Assembly: GCA_031267635.1 (NCBI GenBank)
Contig: JAIRYX010000211.1
Coordinates: 1 to 19,596, forward strand
Reading direction: 5' to 3'
DNA: 19,596 nt
From: Planctomycetaceae bacterium
GTDB taxonomy: Bacteria > Planctomycetota > Planctomycetia > Pirellulales > Thermoguttaceae
The notes below the pieces were generated by a model, which was not told where the DNA came from, ran no database searches, and saw only the letters and a program-made list of their open reading frames with translations. The position numbers and the translations under genes are program-made. Below are positions 6,498 through 14,568 of this stretch, piece after piece (the first letter of the stretch is position 1; each line of letters opens with the position of its first letter).

Positions 6498-7394
6498 TTA
6501 ATGAAATTTGTTTCGCCGTTGTAAGTATTCGAGTAACGCTTTGTCGAATTGCATTCCGGTATGAAGCGGCACATAATCAATCCTTGCCGCAGCGCATTCT
6601 TGATGGAATTTTTGCCGGAACGTTTCCATTTCTGCAAGATAATCTTCGCGCAAAGCGTCTGCGTTTCCGCGTAATTTTCCGCCGGTTTCCGGTTCGACAA
6701 ACTCCGCGTTTCCCGTAAACGGAAAACGAACTTCCGCCTCGTCGAGAATATGAAATAAAATAATATCGTGTCCGGCGTGACGAAGACGGTGCAATGCGTG
6801 CATAATTTCTGACGCATCGGCGAGCAAATCGCTGAAAATCATCATCAATCCGGCATGACGCGCCATCGCCGCAAGCTGATTCAACGAAACCGCAAGGTTC
6901 GTTTCTCCCACCGGATTTAAATTTGTCAACACCGAAAGAATGTTTCCTAATTGCGAGCGTTTCGATTTCGGTGCAAGACACGTTTCGATTTTTTTGCTAA
7001 ACGTAACCAAACCGACCGGATCTCGCTGCTGTATCATCAAATACGCAAGCGCGGCGGCAAGCGACGCCGCATAATCAAATTTTGTCAATTGCTGCCGATA
7101 AGTGTAACCCATGGAGCGGCTGGAATCGACGACAAGATAACCGGTCAGATTCGTTTCCGCTTCGTATTTCCTGATATAATACTTGTCCGTTTTCGCGTAA
7201 ACCAGCCAATCAATGTCGTCTGGGTTATCGCCGGGCGAATATTTCCGATGTTCGCTAAATTCCACCGAAAAACCGTGCAGCGGGCTGGCATGAAGTCCGT
7301 GCATAAATCCCTTGACAATAAAACGGGCGCGAAGGTCGAGCCGCTTGATTGTTCGAATTACTTCAGGTTTAAGATAACGTTCAACGGTTGGCAT
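6498..7394 (-). CDS. DUF58 / von Willebrand A-like domain protein
   Basis: A 298-residue soluble protein. It carries the DUF58 signature: HGLHASPLHGFSVEF near residues 32-46, R50-KYSPGD, IDW at 61-63 and YIRKYEAE at 73-80. The MIDAS metal-site motif D90-x-S92-x-S94 follows directly, with a second conserved acidic patch in IFSDLLAD, so the fold is a vWA domain like CoxE/YeaD2-type proteins. These usually work with a MoxR AAA+ ATPase in assembly or maturation of other proteins. No MoxR gene is in the window, so any partner is elsewhere. The ATG at 7394 has GGGAG about 11 nt upstream. It lacks membrane segments, unlike DUF58 proteins that carry N-terminal helices. Confidence 0.92.
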   Translation of the reverse strand: MPTVERYLKPEVIRTIKRLDLRARFIVKGFMHGLHASPLHGFSVEFSEHRKYSPGDNPDDIDWLVYAKTDKYYIRKYEAETNLTGYLVVDSSRSMGYTYRQQLTKFDYAASLAAALAYLMIQQRDPVGLVTFSKKIETCLAPKSKRSQLGNILSVLTNLNPVGETNLAVSLNQLAAMARHAGLMMIFSDLLADASEIMHALHRLRHAGHDIILFHILDEAEVRFPFTGNAEFVEPETGGKLRGNADALREDYLAEMETFRQKFHQECAAARIDYVPLHTGMQFDKALLEYLQRRNKFH

Positions 7395-7604
7395 TTGTGA
7401 ATGGCTCCCTTTTTACAACATTCTCAGCAATCAACAAAAATTTTTATTCATCGCAAAGGGTACAAAAAAACGACTCATGACAGTGCGTCTTTACAACAAT
7501 TGAGAAAAATCGTAAAATTTTCATCTCTTTCGGTATTTGGGTGTTTGTTTTTTGACTCCAGTTGAGTAACATTATAACAAAATAATCAGAAAATGAGTGA
7601 CGTC

Positions 7605-7755
7605 GGTTAGGGACAAAAGGGACTCAAGAGACAGGAGAAAGTGGTTCGTGGCGAGTGGTTAGTGGAAAGCCGCTTGCCGCTCGCAACTAATCACTAACCA
7701 CTCTCCACAGACCTTGTCCCTCATGTCTCTGAAGTCCCTCGTGTCCCTTGAAGCG
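7605..7755. repeat. Palindromic GGGAC array with central stem-loop
   Basis: The left side (AGGGACAAAAGGGACTCAAG...) and the reverse complement of the right side (AGGGACACGAGGGACTTCAG...) are nearly the same, making a ~150 bp imperfect inverted repeat. Nested inside it, GAGTGGTTAGTG at 7653-7664 pairs exactly with CACTAACCACTC at 7692-7703. GGGAC words recur every 9 to 11 bp. Confidence 0.7.
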
Positions 7756-7800
7756 GGCGACGCGAACGTAAAATTTGGTGTCAGCAACTGAAATGCTGCT

Positions 7801-7953
7801 GCCAGAAACTGAAAAGGGGAACTCCCCCGTCGCAAGGGGGAAGCCAGAAACCGAGAAGGGGAACTCCCCCGTCGCAAGGGGGAAGCCAGAAATCGAGAAG
7901 GGGAACGCCCCCGTCGCAAGGGGGAAGCCAGAAACCGAGAAGGGGAACTCCCC
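7801..7953. repeat. 42 bp tandem repeat, about 3.6 copies, each with a hairpin
   Basis: Units start at 7801, 7843, 7885 and 7927 (last partial). Each has GCCAGAAAC, AAGGGGAAC and a CCCCC-GTCGCAA-GGGGG stem-loop. A 42 bp period keeps reading frame, so both strands give long repetitive ORFs (PETEKGNSPVARGK forward). No start with a ribosome site or known protein domain supports a gene. No unique spacers exist, so this is not CRISPR. Confidence 0.85.
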
Positions 7954-8076
7954 AAATGCCTTGAGAAACTCCCAAAAACCATTTCCGAAGCCCCCAAACG
8001 CTTGGGTGGTATCCCCTAAACCCTTATCAATAAACAATTTAACAAAATCGAAAGGACAGCGCGGGGCGGAAAGAGC

Positions 8077-8165
8077 GAAAAGGGACAGAAGGGACTCTAG
8101 GGACAGGGTTTCCCCAAAAAGTCACTTGAGTCACTGAAGTCCCTCAAGTCCCATTTGTTCCTTAT
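8077..8165. repeat. Palindromic GGGAC array upstream of cysT
   Basis: The left arm has GGGAC words at 8082, 8091 and 8100. The right arm (about 8121-8165) has their complements GTCCC and the decayed form GTCAC. The arms form an imperfect inverted repeat about a centre near 8113-8120. It ends some 80 bp before the cysT start, so it may lie in the leader or promoter of that operon. Confidence 0.6.
8082..8108 (+). promoter_or_regulatory. G-quadruplex-type motif
   Basis: Four GGG runs (8082, 8091, 8100, 8106) are separated by loops of 6, 6 and 3 nt, which satisfies the usual G3+N1-7 pattern. It lies about 135 bp before cysT on its coding strand and arises from the GGGAC array. Whether it folds is untested, and pairing with the opposing GTCCC arm would compete. 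Confidence 0.4.
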
Positions 8166-8243
8166 GCCCCTTATTTAATGTGAATCAGGGAAATCCGCGT
8201 CCGCGTTTCATTTGAATTGAAAAAGAAGGTGAGAAAAAATTTC

Positions 8244-9065
8244 GTGTTAAAAAATCGTCGAAGCGTCCACAAAAGCGTATTGCCGGGATTCGGATTGACG
8301 ATGGGATTTACCGTTGTTTATTTGAGTTTGATTGTGCTGATTCCGCTTGCGGCTCTCTTTTTGAAAGCAACCGGAATGGGTTGGACGGAATATTGGCAGC
8401 TTATGACAACGCAACGGGTATTGGAATCGTTTCGCGTTACATTTTCGACGTCGCTTTGCGCCGCGTTGGCAAACGCGGTGTTTGGATTTCTTGTCGCGTG
8501 GGTATTGGTGCGATATTCGTTTCCCGGAAAACGTTTTATTGACGCGATGGTCGATTTACCGTTTGCGCTTCCTACCGCCGCATCGGGAATTACGCTTTCT
8601 ATGTTGTATTCGCAGCACGGTTGGATCGGACGTTGGTTTGACTTTCGCATCACTTACTCGCAATTAGGAATTTTTATCGCCTTAACGTTTATTGGTTTGC
8701 CGTTTGTTGTCCGCGCAATGCAGCCCGCACTGACCGATATTGAACGGGAATTGGAAGAAGCGGCGGCAAGTCTCGGCGCAACGCGATGGCAAACGTTCTG
8801 GAAAGTGCTGTTTCCCGGGCTTCTTCCCGCATTGTTGACCGGATTCACAATGGCGTTTGCTCGTGCTATCGGCGAATACGGCTCGGTGATTTTTATCGCC
8901 GGAAACTCGGAAATTGCCCCCAAACTGATTATCATCAAACTGGAAGCCAACGAATACACCGCCGCGACCGCCATCGCCGTAACAATGCTTGTGGTTTCGT
9001 TTTTCCTACTGCTTGTGATTAATCTTTTGCAACTTTGGGGAACAAAAAATTGGAATAGAACGTGA
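8244..9065 (+). CDS. cysT: Sulfate/thiosulfate ABC transporter permease CysT (CysU)
   Basis: A 273-residue inner-membrane permease with about six transmembrane helices. It matches CysT along its length: SVLPGFGLTMGF at the N terminus, YSFPGKRFIDAMVDLPFALPTA in the middle, the EAA loop EAAASLGATRWQTFWKVLFP that contacts the ATPase, and AIGEYGSVIFIAGN after it. With CysW it forms the channel for sulfate or thiosulfate uptake. The start is uncertain: the GTG at 8244 follows AAGAAGGTGA (8223-8232, spacing a little long) and fits family length; a TTG at 8217 would add nine residues. cysW follows after 116 bp on the same strand. No CysA ATPase or sulfate-binding protein gene is adjacent. Molybdate ModB is less likely, given the CysW partner. 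Confidence 0.93.
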   Translation: MLKNRRSVHKSVLPGFGLTMGFTVVYLSLIVLIPLAALFLKATGMGWTEYWQLMTTQRVLESFRVTFSTSLCAALANAVFGFLVAWVLVRYSFPGKRFIDAMVDLPFALPTAASGITLSMLYSQHGWIGRWFDFRITYSQLGIFIALTFIGLPFVVRAMQPALTDIERELEEAAASLGATRWQTFWKVLFPGLLPALLTGFTMAFARAIGEYGSVIFIAGNSEIAPKLIIIKLEANEYTAATAIAVTMLVVSFFLLLVINLLQLWGTKNWNRT

Positions 9066-9181
9066 AATAAAGGACAAAGATAAAACGTTGGTGGAAACAA
9101 GAGACATTGACGTGTTATCAAGTTATGTTATATTTCCCAAAATTGCTAATTTCATCCTTCTTCTTGTTTTTTAGGTTTCTT

Positions 9182-10072
9182 ATGTCCTCCAAAAATCCTA
9201 CTGACAATCATGAGCCAACACCGTTTCCGTTTACCGAACAAACGATCACGGAGCCGTTTTGGGTACGATGCTTGCTGATTGGTTTTGCGCTCGTTTTTTT
9301 GGCGTTGTTTTTATTTTTGCCGCTTGTGTTTATGTTGTTTGAAGCGTTTGCGGAAGGCGTTTCGTATTATTTTAAGGCGTTGTCTGACGAAGACGCGGTT
9401 CATGCGTTATCTCTCACGCTTTTTTCGGCGGCGGTTGCTGTGCCGATCAATATTGTGTTCGGACTTTCGGCGGCTTGGTGCGTTGCAAAATTTGAATTTC
9501 CGGGGAAATCTATTTTAATTACGCTGATTGATTTGCCGTTTGCGATTTCGCCGGTAGTGGCGGGATTATTGTTTGTTCTTCTTTTCGGATTGCAAGGATG
9601 GTTCGGTTCGTTTTTGGAATCGCATCATCTCAAGATTATTTATGCTGTGCCGGGTGTGGTTTTGGCGACGTTGTTTGTTACGTTTCCGTTTGTCGCGCGG
9701 GAATTGATCCCGGTGATGCAGTCGCAAGGAACGGAGGAAGAAATCGCCGCGCGGGTTCTCGGCGCAAACGGTTGGCAAATTTTCTGGCGGGTCACGCTTC
9801 CGAACATTAAATGGGGATTACTTTACGGTGTGATTCTTTGCAACGCCCGCGCGATGGGAGAGTTTGGAGCTGTTGCAGTTGTGTCGGGAAGTATCCGCAA
9901 AACAACATGTACGCTTCCGTTGCATATTGAAAATTTATACAACGAAAATTTATATTCTGCCGCGTTTGCAGTTGCGTCGCTTCTGGCGATGCTTGCGATT
10001 GTTACTCTCGCCGCCAAAACAATGATCGAAATGAAAGCGGCAAAAGAAGACAAAGTTGAAACCAAAAACTGA
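9182..10072 (+). CDS. cysW: Sulfate/thiosulfate ABC transporter permease CysW
   Basis: A 296-residue inner-membrane permease, partner of CysT, with about six transmembrane helices. Family-typical stretches are FEFPGKSILITLIDLPFAIS followed by PVVAGL, PFVARELIPVMQSQGTEEE, the EAA-type loop ARVLGANGWQIFWRVTLPNI, and ARAMGEFGAVAVVSGSIR near the C terminus; these are distinctly CysW rather than CysT. The ATG at 9182 gives the usual length; an upstream ATG at 9107 would add 25 hydrophobic residues unlike the family and is rejected. TAGG about 6 nt before the ATG is a weak ribosome site. It probably shares a transcript with cysT. The gene ends in a charged tail. No cysA follows; the next gene is on the other strand. 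Confidence 0.94.
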   Translation: MSSKNPTDNHEPTPFPFTEQTITEPFWVRCLLIGFALVFLALFLFLPLVFMLFEAFAEGVSYYFKALSDEDAVHALSLTLFSAAVAVPINIVFGLSAAWCVAKFEFPGKSILITLIDLPFAISPVVAGLLFVLLFGLQGWFGSFLESHHLKIIYAVPGVVLATLFVTFPFVARELIPVMQSQGTEEEIAARVLGANGWQIFWRVTLPNIKWGLLYGVILCNARAMGEFGAVAVVSGSIRKTTCTLPLHIENLYNENLYSAAFAVASLLAMLAIVTLAAKTMIEMKAAKEDKVETKN

Positions 10073-10218
10073 AAAGTCGATTAAGCAGTACCGCCTTTGT
10101 TAGCGAGAAAGCCATTCTATCGAATAATTTGAAAGAACGCTTGGTAGTACAAAGTTCCTCAATTTCTTGATATAAAAAATGTCAAATTTATAGGTATTTT
10201 ATGTTGAGAAATATCAAG

Positions 10219-10280
10219 AGAAACGTCGTCATTAAGATTATTACCCAGTGCGGATTTATTGGGTTTGAGCAACTGAATAG
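10219..10280. repeat. Family A repeat with ACGTCGTCATTAAGATT flank, copy 1
   Basis: Contains ACGTCGTCATTAAGATT, CCAGTGCGGATTTATTGGG and CAACTGAATAG. It is a direct repeat of 15722-15782 with scattered transitions. The left CTATTCAG end seen in 842-889 is missing, so this is a variant whose left half was replaced. Confidence 0.65.
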
Positions 10281-10287
10281 TTACAGT

Positions 10288-10324
10288 ATTTTATAAATCA
10301 AGCCCTCTCTCAAATATGAAATAA
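10288..10324. repeat. Family B repeat, forward copy
   Basis: TTTTATAAATCAAGCCCTCT followed by CTCAAATATGAAATAA. It follows the family A module after 8 bp, the same neighbour order as the inverted copy at 4236-4310, so A and B may travel together. Confidence 0.55.
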
Positions 10325-10374
10325 ACATGAGTTTTTTAACTGTCTCTCATGTCCAAATAGTCCCTTTTGTTGCC

Positions 10375-10407
10375 GAAATTGAAAGATTTCTATAATCTTT
10401 CAATTTC
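10375..10407 (-). terminator. Stem-loop overlapping the stop codon of the membrane protein gene
   Basis: GAAATTGAAAGAT (10375-10387) pairs exactly with ATCTTTCAATTTC (10395-10407), extendable by one pair. The TGA stop of the reverse-strand gene (10400-10402) lies inside the stem. There is no U-run in the reverse-strand transcript, so it is a poor intrinsic terminator; it could act as a 3' end barrier or for both converging transcripts. Confidence 0.4.
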
Positions 10408-12844
10408 CTCGTTCATTATTTTCAACCGCGAAAACGAGACGTAAACAAGTTGTACGTCCGGCAATGTCGAGCGGCGTTTCTTTGCCGTTGGCGACGGTTA
10501 CAATTTGCGAACCGTAACGTTGTTTGGGAGAAGATAAATGCGACGTATTTGCAGGCGCTTTATTTAATTTTTTTACGGATTCGTTGTGAGAGGAATTGGC
10601 GTTTGGATCAGACATCACAGCAATGAGAACCGCGCGTTTCGTTTGTAAGAGATTGCTCATATCGACGGCGTGTTGATAGGCGTTGTGTAACGCAAGCTCG
10701 TCGAATCCGCCCGCCGCGCGGTAAAACATCATGCTTCGCAAAATATACGGAATGTTTGTCGCTTCGGTGTTGTAACGTCCTAAAATAATCTGATTCGCCG
10801 AATGCCGATCTTCAAACACATTGCGTCCGCCCGACGTCGCCGTCCGCAAGTCGCGACGTCGCGCGGCGGTTCCGACTTCCACTGTTTCGCCCGGCTTGAT
10901 CGTTTCGAGCGAAAGAATCCAGCGTCCATAGACAATGAAACATTGTTCCCAAGTCAACGGCGACATGTTAATAAGGTATCCGCACGGCAATCCTTCCTGT
11001 TCGACAAATTTTGCGACGCCCGGAATGTTTTGATAATTCGCGGTTTCCCAGTTGGCAGTCAGCATTCGCGTTGAGCGGACTTGCATCGGCAAACCGCAAA
11101 TTGTATCGGGCGGCGATGCAAGCGAGTAAGACGTGTCCCATTGCGCCGCTGAAACGGTTCGCGGCGACATTCCGCCCAGCGCACTGCCGGGAAGTCCAAA
11201 CCAACTGAAAAACGTGTTCGCGAAAATTCCGTCGGTTGACGTATTCGGATCGGCGGTAAATTTCAGGTCGAAACGCCGGTCGTCGGGACTGTAAATTCCA
11301 ATCCACGCCGTGCCGCGAGCCGTGCCGGAAACTGTGTCGATGTCAATGAGTTCCGTTTGATTGAGCAACATGTCGTTCGTTTGCGTTCTTGCGAGAATCA
11401 CCGCGACAATGACGCAAAACAAAATCACCCAAAACGGAAACGTCAGCCATGTCAGCATCGGACGCTTGAGAATTTTGTGAACCAACAGCCAATCGCCGAA
11501 TCCAACGACCACAAGATAAACGGCAAGCAAAACGACGACAAACGTAAACGAAATTCCTTGGACGTTCTCAAATTGATCGAGCGCACTCCGTAACTGACCG
11601 GACAAATCGTTGTAGCCGCGCTGCATGAGCGAATCGCCTTCGATACGTTCACGTTGCGTTACCCGTTCCGCAACGCCGAGCAATTTGGCAAGAAGGATCG
11701 GGCGGTCTCGCCAATTTTTAAACGGCGCAAGATCGAGATTTCCGCCGATATAAACGAGCGTTCCCAGTCCTTTCGCGGTTCGGACAATTAACGGCAAATC
11801 GCTGTCCGCCGCTTCGACAATTCCCTCCGGTTCCGTAAAATACGGCATTTCGAGAAACGGCGACTCGTCGTTTCCGGTCATCGTCATTGGCGTTACTGTT
11901 TCATGCTGAAATTTCGAGACGTAAACTTCGTAAGGACTGGAAAGGCGAAGTTGCGTCATTCGTTCGAATTTGCCCGGCAAAAACTTGGCAAACAGAGGAT
12001 TTTCTCCCGACAATAACGGCTCGCTTCCTTTTCCGGCGTTGAAAACAACGTTGCCGCCGGTTTGCAGCCAACGCCATAACGCGGCAAATTTCGGATGTTC
12101 CGGCGTGATTCCTTGATACAATTTCGGATCGGCGGAGAGCACGACGGCTGAAACCATTTCATACGCCCGGATGTTGTCCGGCAGTTCGTCAAACGAAGAA
12201 AGCCGAACGACGACAGGTTTATCGTTTTCACGAAACGGCATCACGCCAAACGCATCTTCAAGTCCTACGTCGCCCGAAGTCAACGTCAGAAAAACCGGAC
12301 GTTCGTAAGGAATCGGCGGCAAAAAATAATCGCTCGGCATTTGCGCCGCGTCGTTTGCAATATCGTAAGATATTGTACTGTTCGACGCATGATCAATAGG
12401 ACGCGGCGAAAAAACACGTTCCGCCAAAATTTCGTTTGTAGATTCTATGCGAACCGTGATGGTTCCGTTATCGCGTCCCGGACGAATGAGAGCGGTTACC
12501 GATTGTTCCGCGTTTTGATTTTTTTCGGAAAAAGAACGCTCGTTGAGCGTCGCGTAAAAACGTGTCGGCGTTCCGTCGGGATCAAGCATCGTCAACATAA
12601 CGCGGGCGTCGGGTGGTAACGTACTTTTGAAAAACACACGACAAGCCGTCCAATTTCCTGTTTTATACGCGCCGCGAATCCCGATTTCCATTCGGTCAAT
12701 GGCAACCGGCGGCGGTTTTGTTTCGTAACCGCCTGCAGAAAGGTCGGTGATTGTTGCGGAAATATTTTTTCCGCTCAATACCAATGCAATAAAAAGTAAA
12801 ATGATAATATTGAAAAATCGAAACATGGGAAAAAATGAGATCAT
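10400..12844 (-). CDS. Large two-helix membrane protein of unknown function
   Basis: An 814-residue protein that I cannot assign to a named family. It begins with a hydrophobic signal or anchor (about residues 10-24). Residues 40-150 look like a beta-sandwich (alternating hydrophobic strands). Residues 170-410 have a glutamine-amidotransferase-like look: MVSAVVLSADPKLYQG, ALWRWLQTGGNVVFNAGKG and GLGTLVYIGGNLDLAPF. Two transmembrane helices follow (about 428-452 and 461-485), then a ~330-residue mostly beta C-terminal domain. Such architecture is common in planctomycete membrane proteins found near MoxR/DUF58/vWA genes; the DUF58 gene here is 3 kb away. The ATG at 12844 is used; one at 12826 is equally possible. 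Its stop codon sits in a perfect stem-loop. It may be a cell-envelope protein. Confidence 0.85.
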   Translation of the reverse strand: MISFFPMFRFFNIIILLFIALVLSGKNISATITDLSAGGYETKPPPVAIDRMEIGIRGAYKTGNWTACRVFFKSTLPPDARVMLTMLDPDGTPTRFYATLNERSFSEKNQNAEQSVTALIRPGRDNGTITVRIESTNEILAERVFSPRPIDHASNSTISYDIANDAAQMPSDYFLPPIPYERPVFLTLTSGDVGLEDAFGVMPFRENDKPVVVRLSSFDELPDNIRAYEMVSAVVLSADPKLYQGITPEHPKFAALWRWLQTGGNVVFNAGKGSEPLLSGENPLFAKFLPGKFERMTQLRLSSPYEVYVSKFQHETVTPMTMTGNDESPFLEMPYFTEPEGIVEAADSDLPLIVRTAKGLGTLVYIGGNLDLAPFKNWRDRPILLAKLLGVAERVTQRERIEGDSLMQRGYNDLSGQLRSALDQFENVQGISFTFVVVLLAVYLVVVGFGDWLLVHKILKRPMLTWLTFPFWVILFCVIVAVILARTQTNDMLLNQTELIDIDTVSGTARGTAWIGIYSPDDRRFDLKFTADPNTSTDGIFANTFFSWFGLPGSALGGMSPRTVSAAQWDTSYSLASPPDTICGLPMQVRSTRMLTANWETANYQNIPGVAKFVEQEGLPCGYLINMSPLTWEQCFIVYGRWILSLETIKPGETVEVGTAARRRDLRTATSGGRNVFEDRHSANQIILGRYNTEATNIPYILRSMMFYRAAGGFDELALHNAYQHAVDMSNLLQTKRAVLIAVMSDPNANSSHNESVKKLNKAPANTSHLSSPKQRYGSQIVTVANGKETPLDIAGRTTCLRLVFAVENNERGN

Positions 12845-12941
12845 TTAAAATTTGTTTTTAGCTGTTACTACGAAAAGAGACGAATTGTTTTATCAAATTT
12901 TGCGATGAATAAAAATTTACGTTGATCGTTCCAGTGATTTT

Positions 12942-14429
12942 TTACATCCATATTTTGCGCTCGCGCGAGTTAGGAATCCCCATGAGCTGCCTATATTTCA
13001 CGATAGTACGCCGCGCGACATTAACGCCTTCTTCCTGCAATACTTTCATCAATTCTTCGTCGTTGAGCGGTTTGGATTTATCTTCGCGGTCAATGATTTC
13101 CTGCAATTTGACTCGCACCGCGTCTTGCGATACGTTTTCTTCATCATCGGACGCAGCGACGGAACTGCTGAAAAAACGTTTGAGCGGAAAAATTCCTTGC
13201 GGCGTTTGAATCCATTTATCATCAACCGCACGCGAAACCGTCGTAACATGCACGCCAACTTTGTCGGCGATTTGCTGCATTTTTAACGGTTTAATCGCCG
13301 CCGCGCCGGATTCCAAGAATTCAGTCTGATGCTCAACAATCGCTTGCGAAACACGGGTCAATGTTGTGCGGCGTTGCTGAATCGAATCAATCAACCATTG
13401 CGCCGCGCCGACTTTCTGCTTGATGTAATCTTTCGTTTCTTTCGACGTTTCATTATGTTTCATCAAATCGCGATAATAGTTGCTGATGCGCAATTGCGGC
13501 GTGTGCCCTTCGTCAAGTTGAACCATGTAATTTCCGTCATCGCCTCTTGTCACCGTAACATCCGGCACGACATACGGCGCGGTTTGTTCTCGAAATACCG
13601 CACCGGGACGCGGATTCAAATGTCTTAACTCGTGGATCGCTTCGTGAATTTCATTCATCGGAAAGCCGGTTTTTTTCATGATTTGCGGCAAGCGGTTTTT
13701 CTCTAAGTCTTCCAAATGATCGGCGACAATTGCCCGCAACGCTTCGTAATACGGCATATCGTACCGCAGTTGCAGCATCAAACAATCTCGCAAATCCCTC
13801 GCACCGACTCCCGGCGGATCAAGTTTCCGTACAAGTTGCCATGCCTGTTTCGCTAATTGACGGTCTTCTTCGGTCGCTTTCATACCGAGAATATCATTCA
13901 ATCCGGTTTGCAGATAACCGTTGGAATCAAGATTCGAGATAATACGAACTGTCATTTCCCGAAGCTCCGGCGAAATGTCGAACCACGTTAATTGTTCCGT
14001 CAAATAATCCTGCAACGTTTCCGACTGAACAGGAATATTCGCCATTGCGTCGTGCAACCGGTCAGATTCCTGTTCCAGCCAGTTTTGCGACCGAATCGGA
14101 CGCTCGTCAATCGTGTCGCGATAAGTCGATGCGAACTCGTCCGCAATTTGAAAATCTTCCTGCTGATCCGGCGAGCGGCTGTCCGGCATTTCGTCTTCGT
14201 GTTCAAACGATTCGCCGCCGTTATCTGCCGATTCCGACTTTTCATTATATTCGTCCTCGTCCTGCTCGTCTTCCTGCATTTCGAGAACAGGATTTTTTTC
14301 CATCTCTTGTTCAATTCGTTCTTCAAGCTGTTGCAACGGTAATTGCAAAATCTCCATCGACTGGATCATCCGCTGTGTGAGGATCGTCTTTTGTTCCTGC
14401 TTGAGTTCCTGACCGAACGATAATCTCAA
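12942..14429 (-). CDS. rpoN: RNA polymerase sigma-54 factor RpoN
   Basis: A 495-residue sigma-54 factor of near-normal length. Region I (1-50) has the Gln/Leu-rich activator-responding segment MRLSFGQELKQEQ and QSMEILQLPLQQLEERI. Residues 55-100 are an acidic linker. A core-binding domain follows, then a helix-turn-helix near QIADKVGVHVTTVSRAV, and the RpoN box ARRTIVKYR at about 472-480 that reads the -24 promoter element. It directs polymerase to -24/-12 promoters and needs an AAA+ enhancer-binding activator, which is absent from this window. The start is TTG, supported by CAGGAG 8 nt upstream and by the family N terminus. recR lies 139 bp upstream on the same strand. Confidence 0.97.
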   Translation of the reverse strand: MRLSFGQELKQEQKTILTQRMIQSMEILQLPLQQLEERIEQEMEKNPVLEMQEDEQDEDEYNEKSESADNGGESFEHEDEMPDSRSPDQQEDFQIADEFASTYRDTIDERPIRSQNWLEQESDRLHDAMANIPVQSETLQDYLTEQLTWFDISPELREMTVRIISNLDSNGYLQTGLNDILGMKATEEDRQLAKQAWQLVRKLDPPGVGARDLRDCLMLQLRYDMPYYEALRAIVADHLEDLEKNRLPQIMKKTGFPMNEIHEAIHELRHLNPRPGAVFREQTAPYVVPDVTVTRGDDGNYMVQLDEGHTPQLRISNYYRDLMKHNETSKETKDYIKQKVGAAQWLIDSIQQRRTTLTRVSQAIVEHQTEFLESGAAAIKPLKMQQIADKVGVHVTTVSRAVDDKWIQTPQGIFPLKRFFSSSVAASDDEENVSQDAVRVKLQEIIDREDKSKPLNDEELMKVLQEEGVNVARRTIVKYRQLMGIPNSRERKIWM

Positions 14430-14568
14430 AACAAAAACTCCTGAATTAAAGTAAAAGGTAGAAAGTAAAAGGTAAAATTGTTTTCAAGCGTCATTCCATG
14501 ATTTTCAAAAGGAACATAGCAATAACGGATATTTTGTAATCCTGTGAAGTTTGCGACTTAATTATCAT
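14430..14568. other. recR-rpoN spacer with tandem 14 bp repeat
   Basis: Two adjacent 14 bp units, AAAGTAAAAGGTAG and AAAGTAAAAGGTAA, occupy 14448-14475, about 20 bp upstream of the rpoN start. The rpoN ribosome site CAGGAG lies just inside. The rest shows nothing clear; the spacing leaves open whether rpoN is co-transcribed with recR or has its own promoter. Confidence 0.6.

Larger units (their letters stand above)
7395..8243. other. Divergent intergenic region between DUF58 and cysT, filled with repeats
   Basis: This 850 bp gap lies between divergent genes and so should hold both promoters, though none is clear. 7395-7604 is plain A/T-rich DNA. 7605-7755 is a large imperfect inverted repeat of GGGAC words around a 12 bp perfect stem. 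7801-7953 is a 42 bp tandem repeat. 8077-8165 is a second palindromic GGGAC array with a G-quadruplex-type motif. ORFs on both strands across the 42 bp repeats are repeat translation. Confidence 0.7.
10073..10399. other. Convergent intergenic region with family A, B and GGGAC repeats
   Basis: Between converging cysW and the membrane protein gene lie a segment shared with 15722-15784 (GACGTCGTCATTAAGATT plus a family A half, 10219-10280), a family B copy (10288-10324), a single arm of GGGAC/GTCCC words (about 10340-10372) and a long stem-loop (10375-10407). No gene is seen. Confidence 0.7.

Noticed and set aside
6151..7953. Possible CRISPR arrays at 6151-6250 and 7801-7953
   Set aside because: Repeats are contiguous with no unique spacers and there are no cas genes.
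7659..8137. Long ORFs on both strands with SPLRRG or GNSPVARGK repeats
   Set aside because: The 42 bp period keeps all frames open; no start signal or known domain, and both strands cannot both be coding here.
9107..9181. Upstream ATG for cysW adding 25 residues
   Set aside because: The extension is hydrophobic and Phe-rich and is not found in the family; the ATG at 9182 gives normal length.
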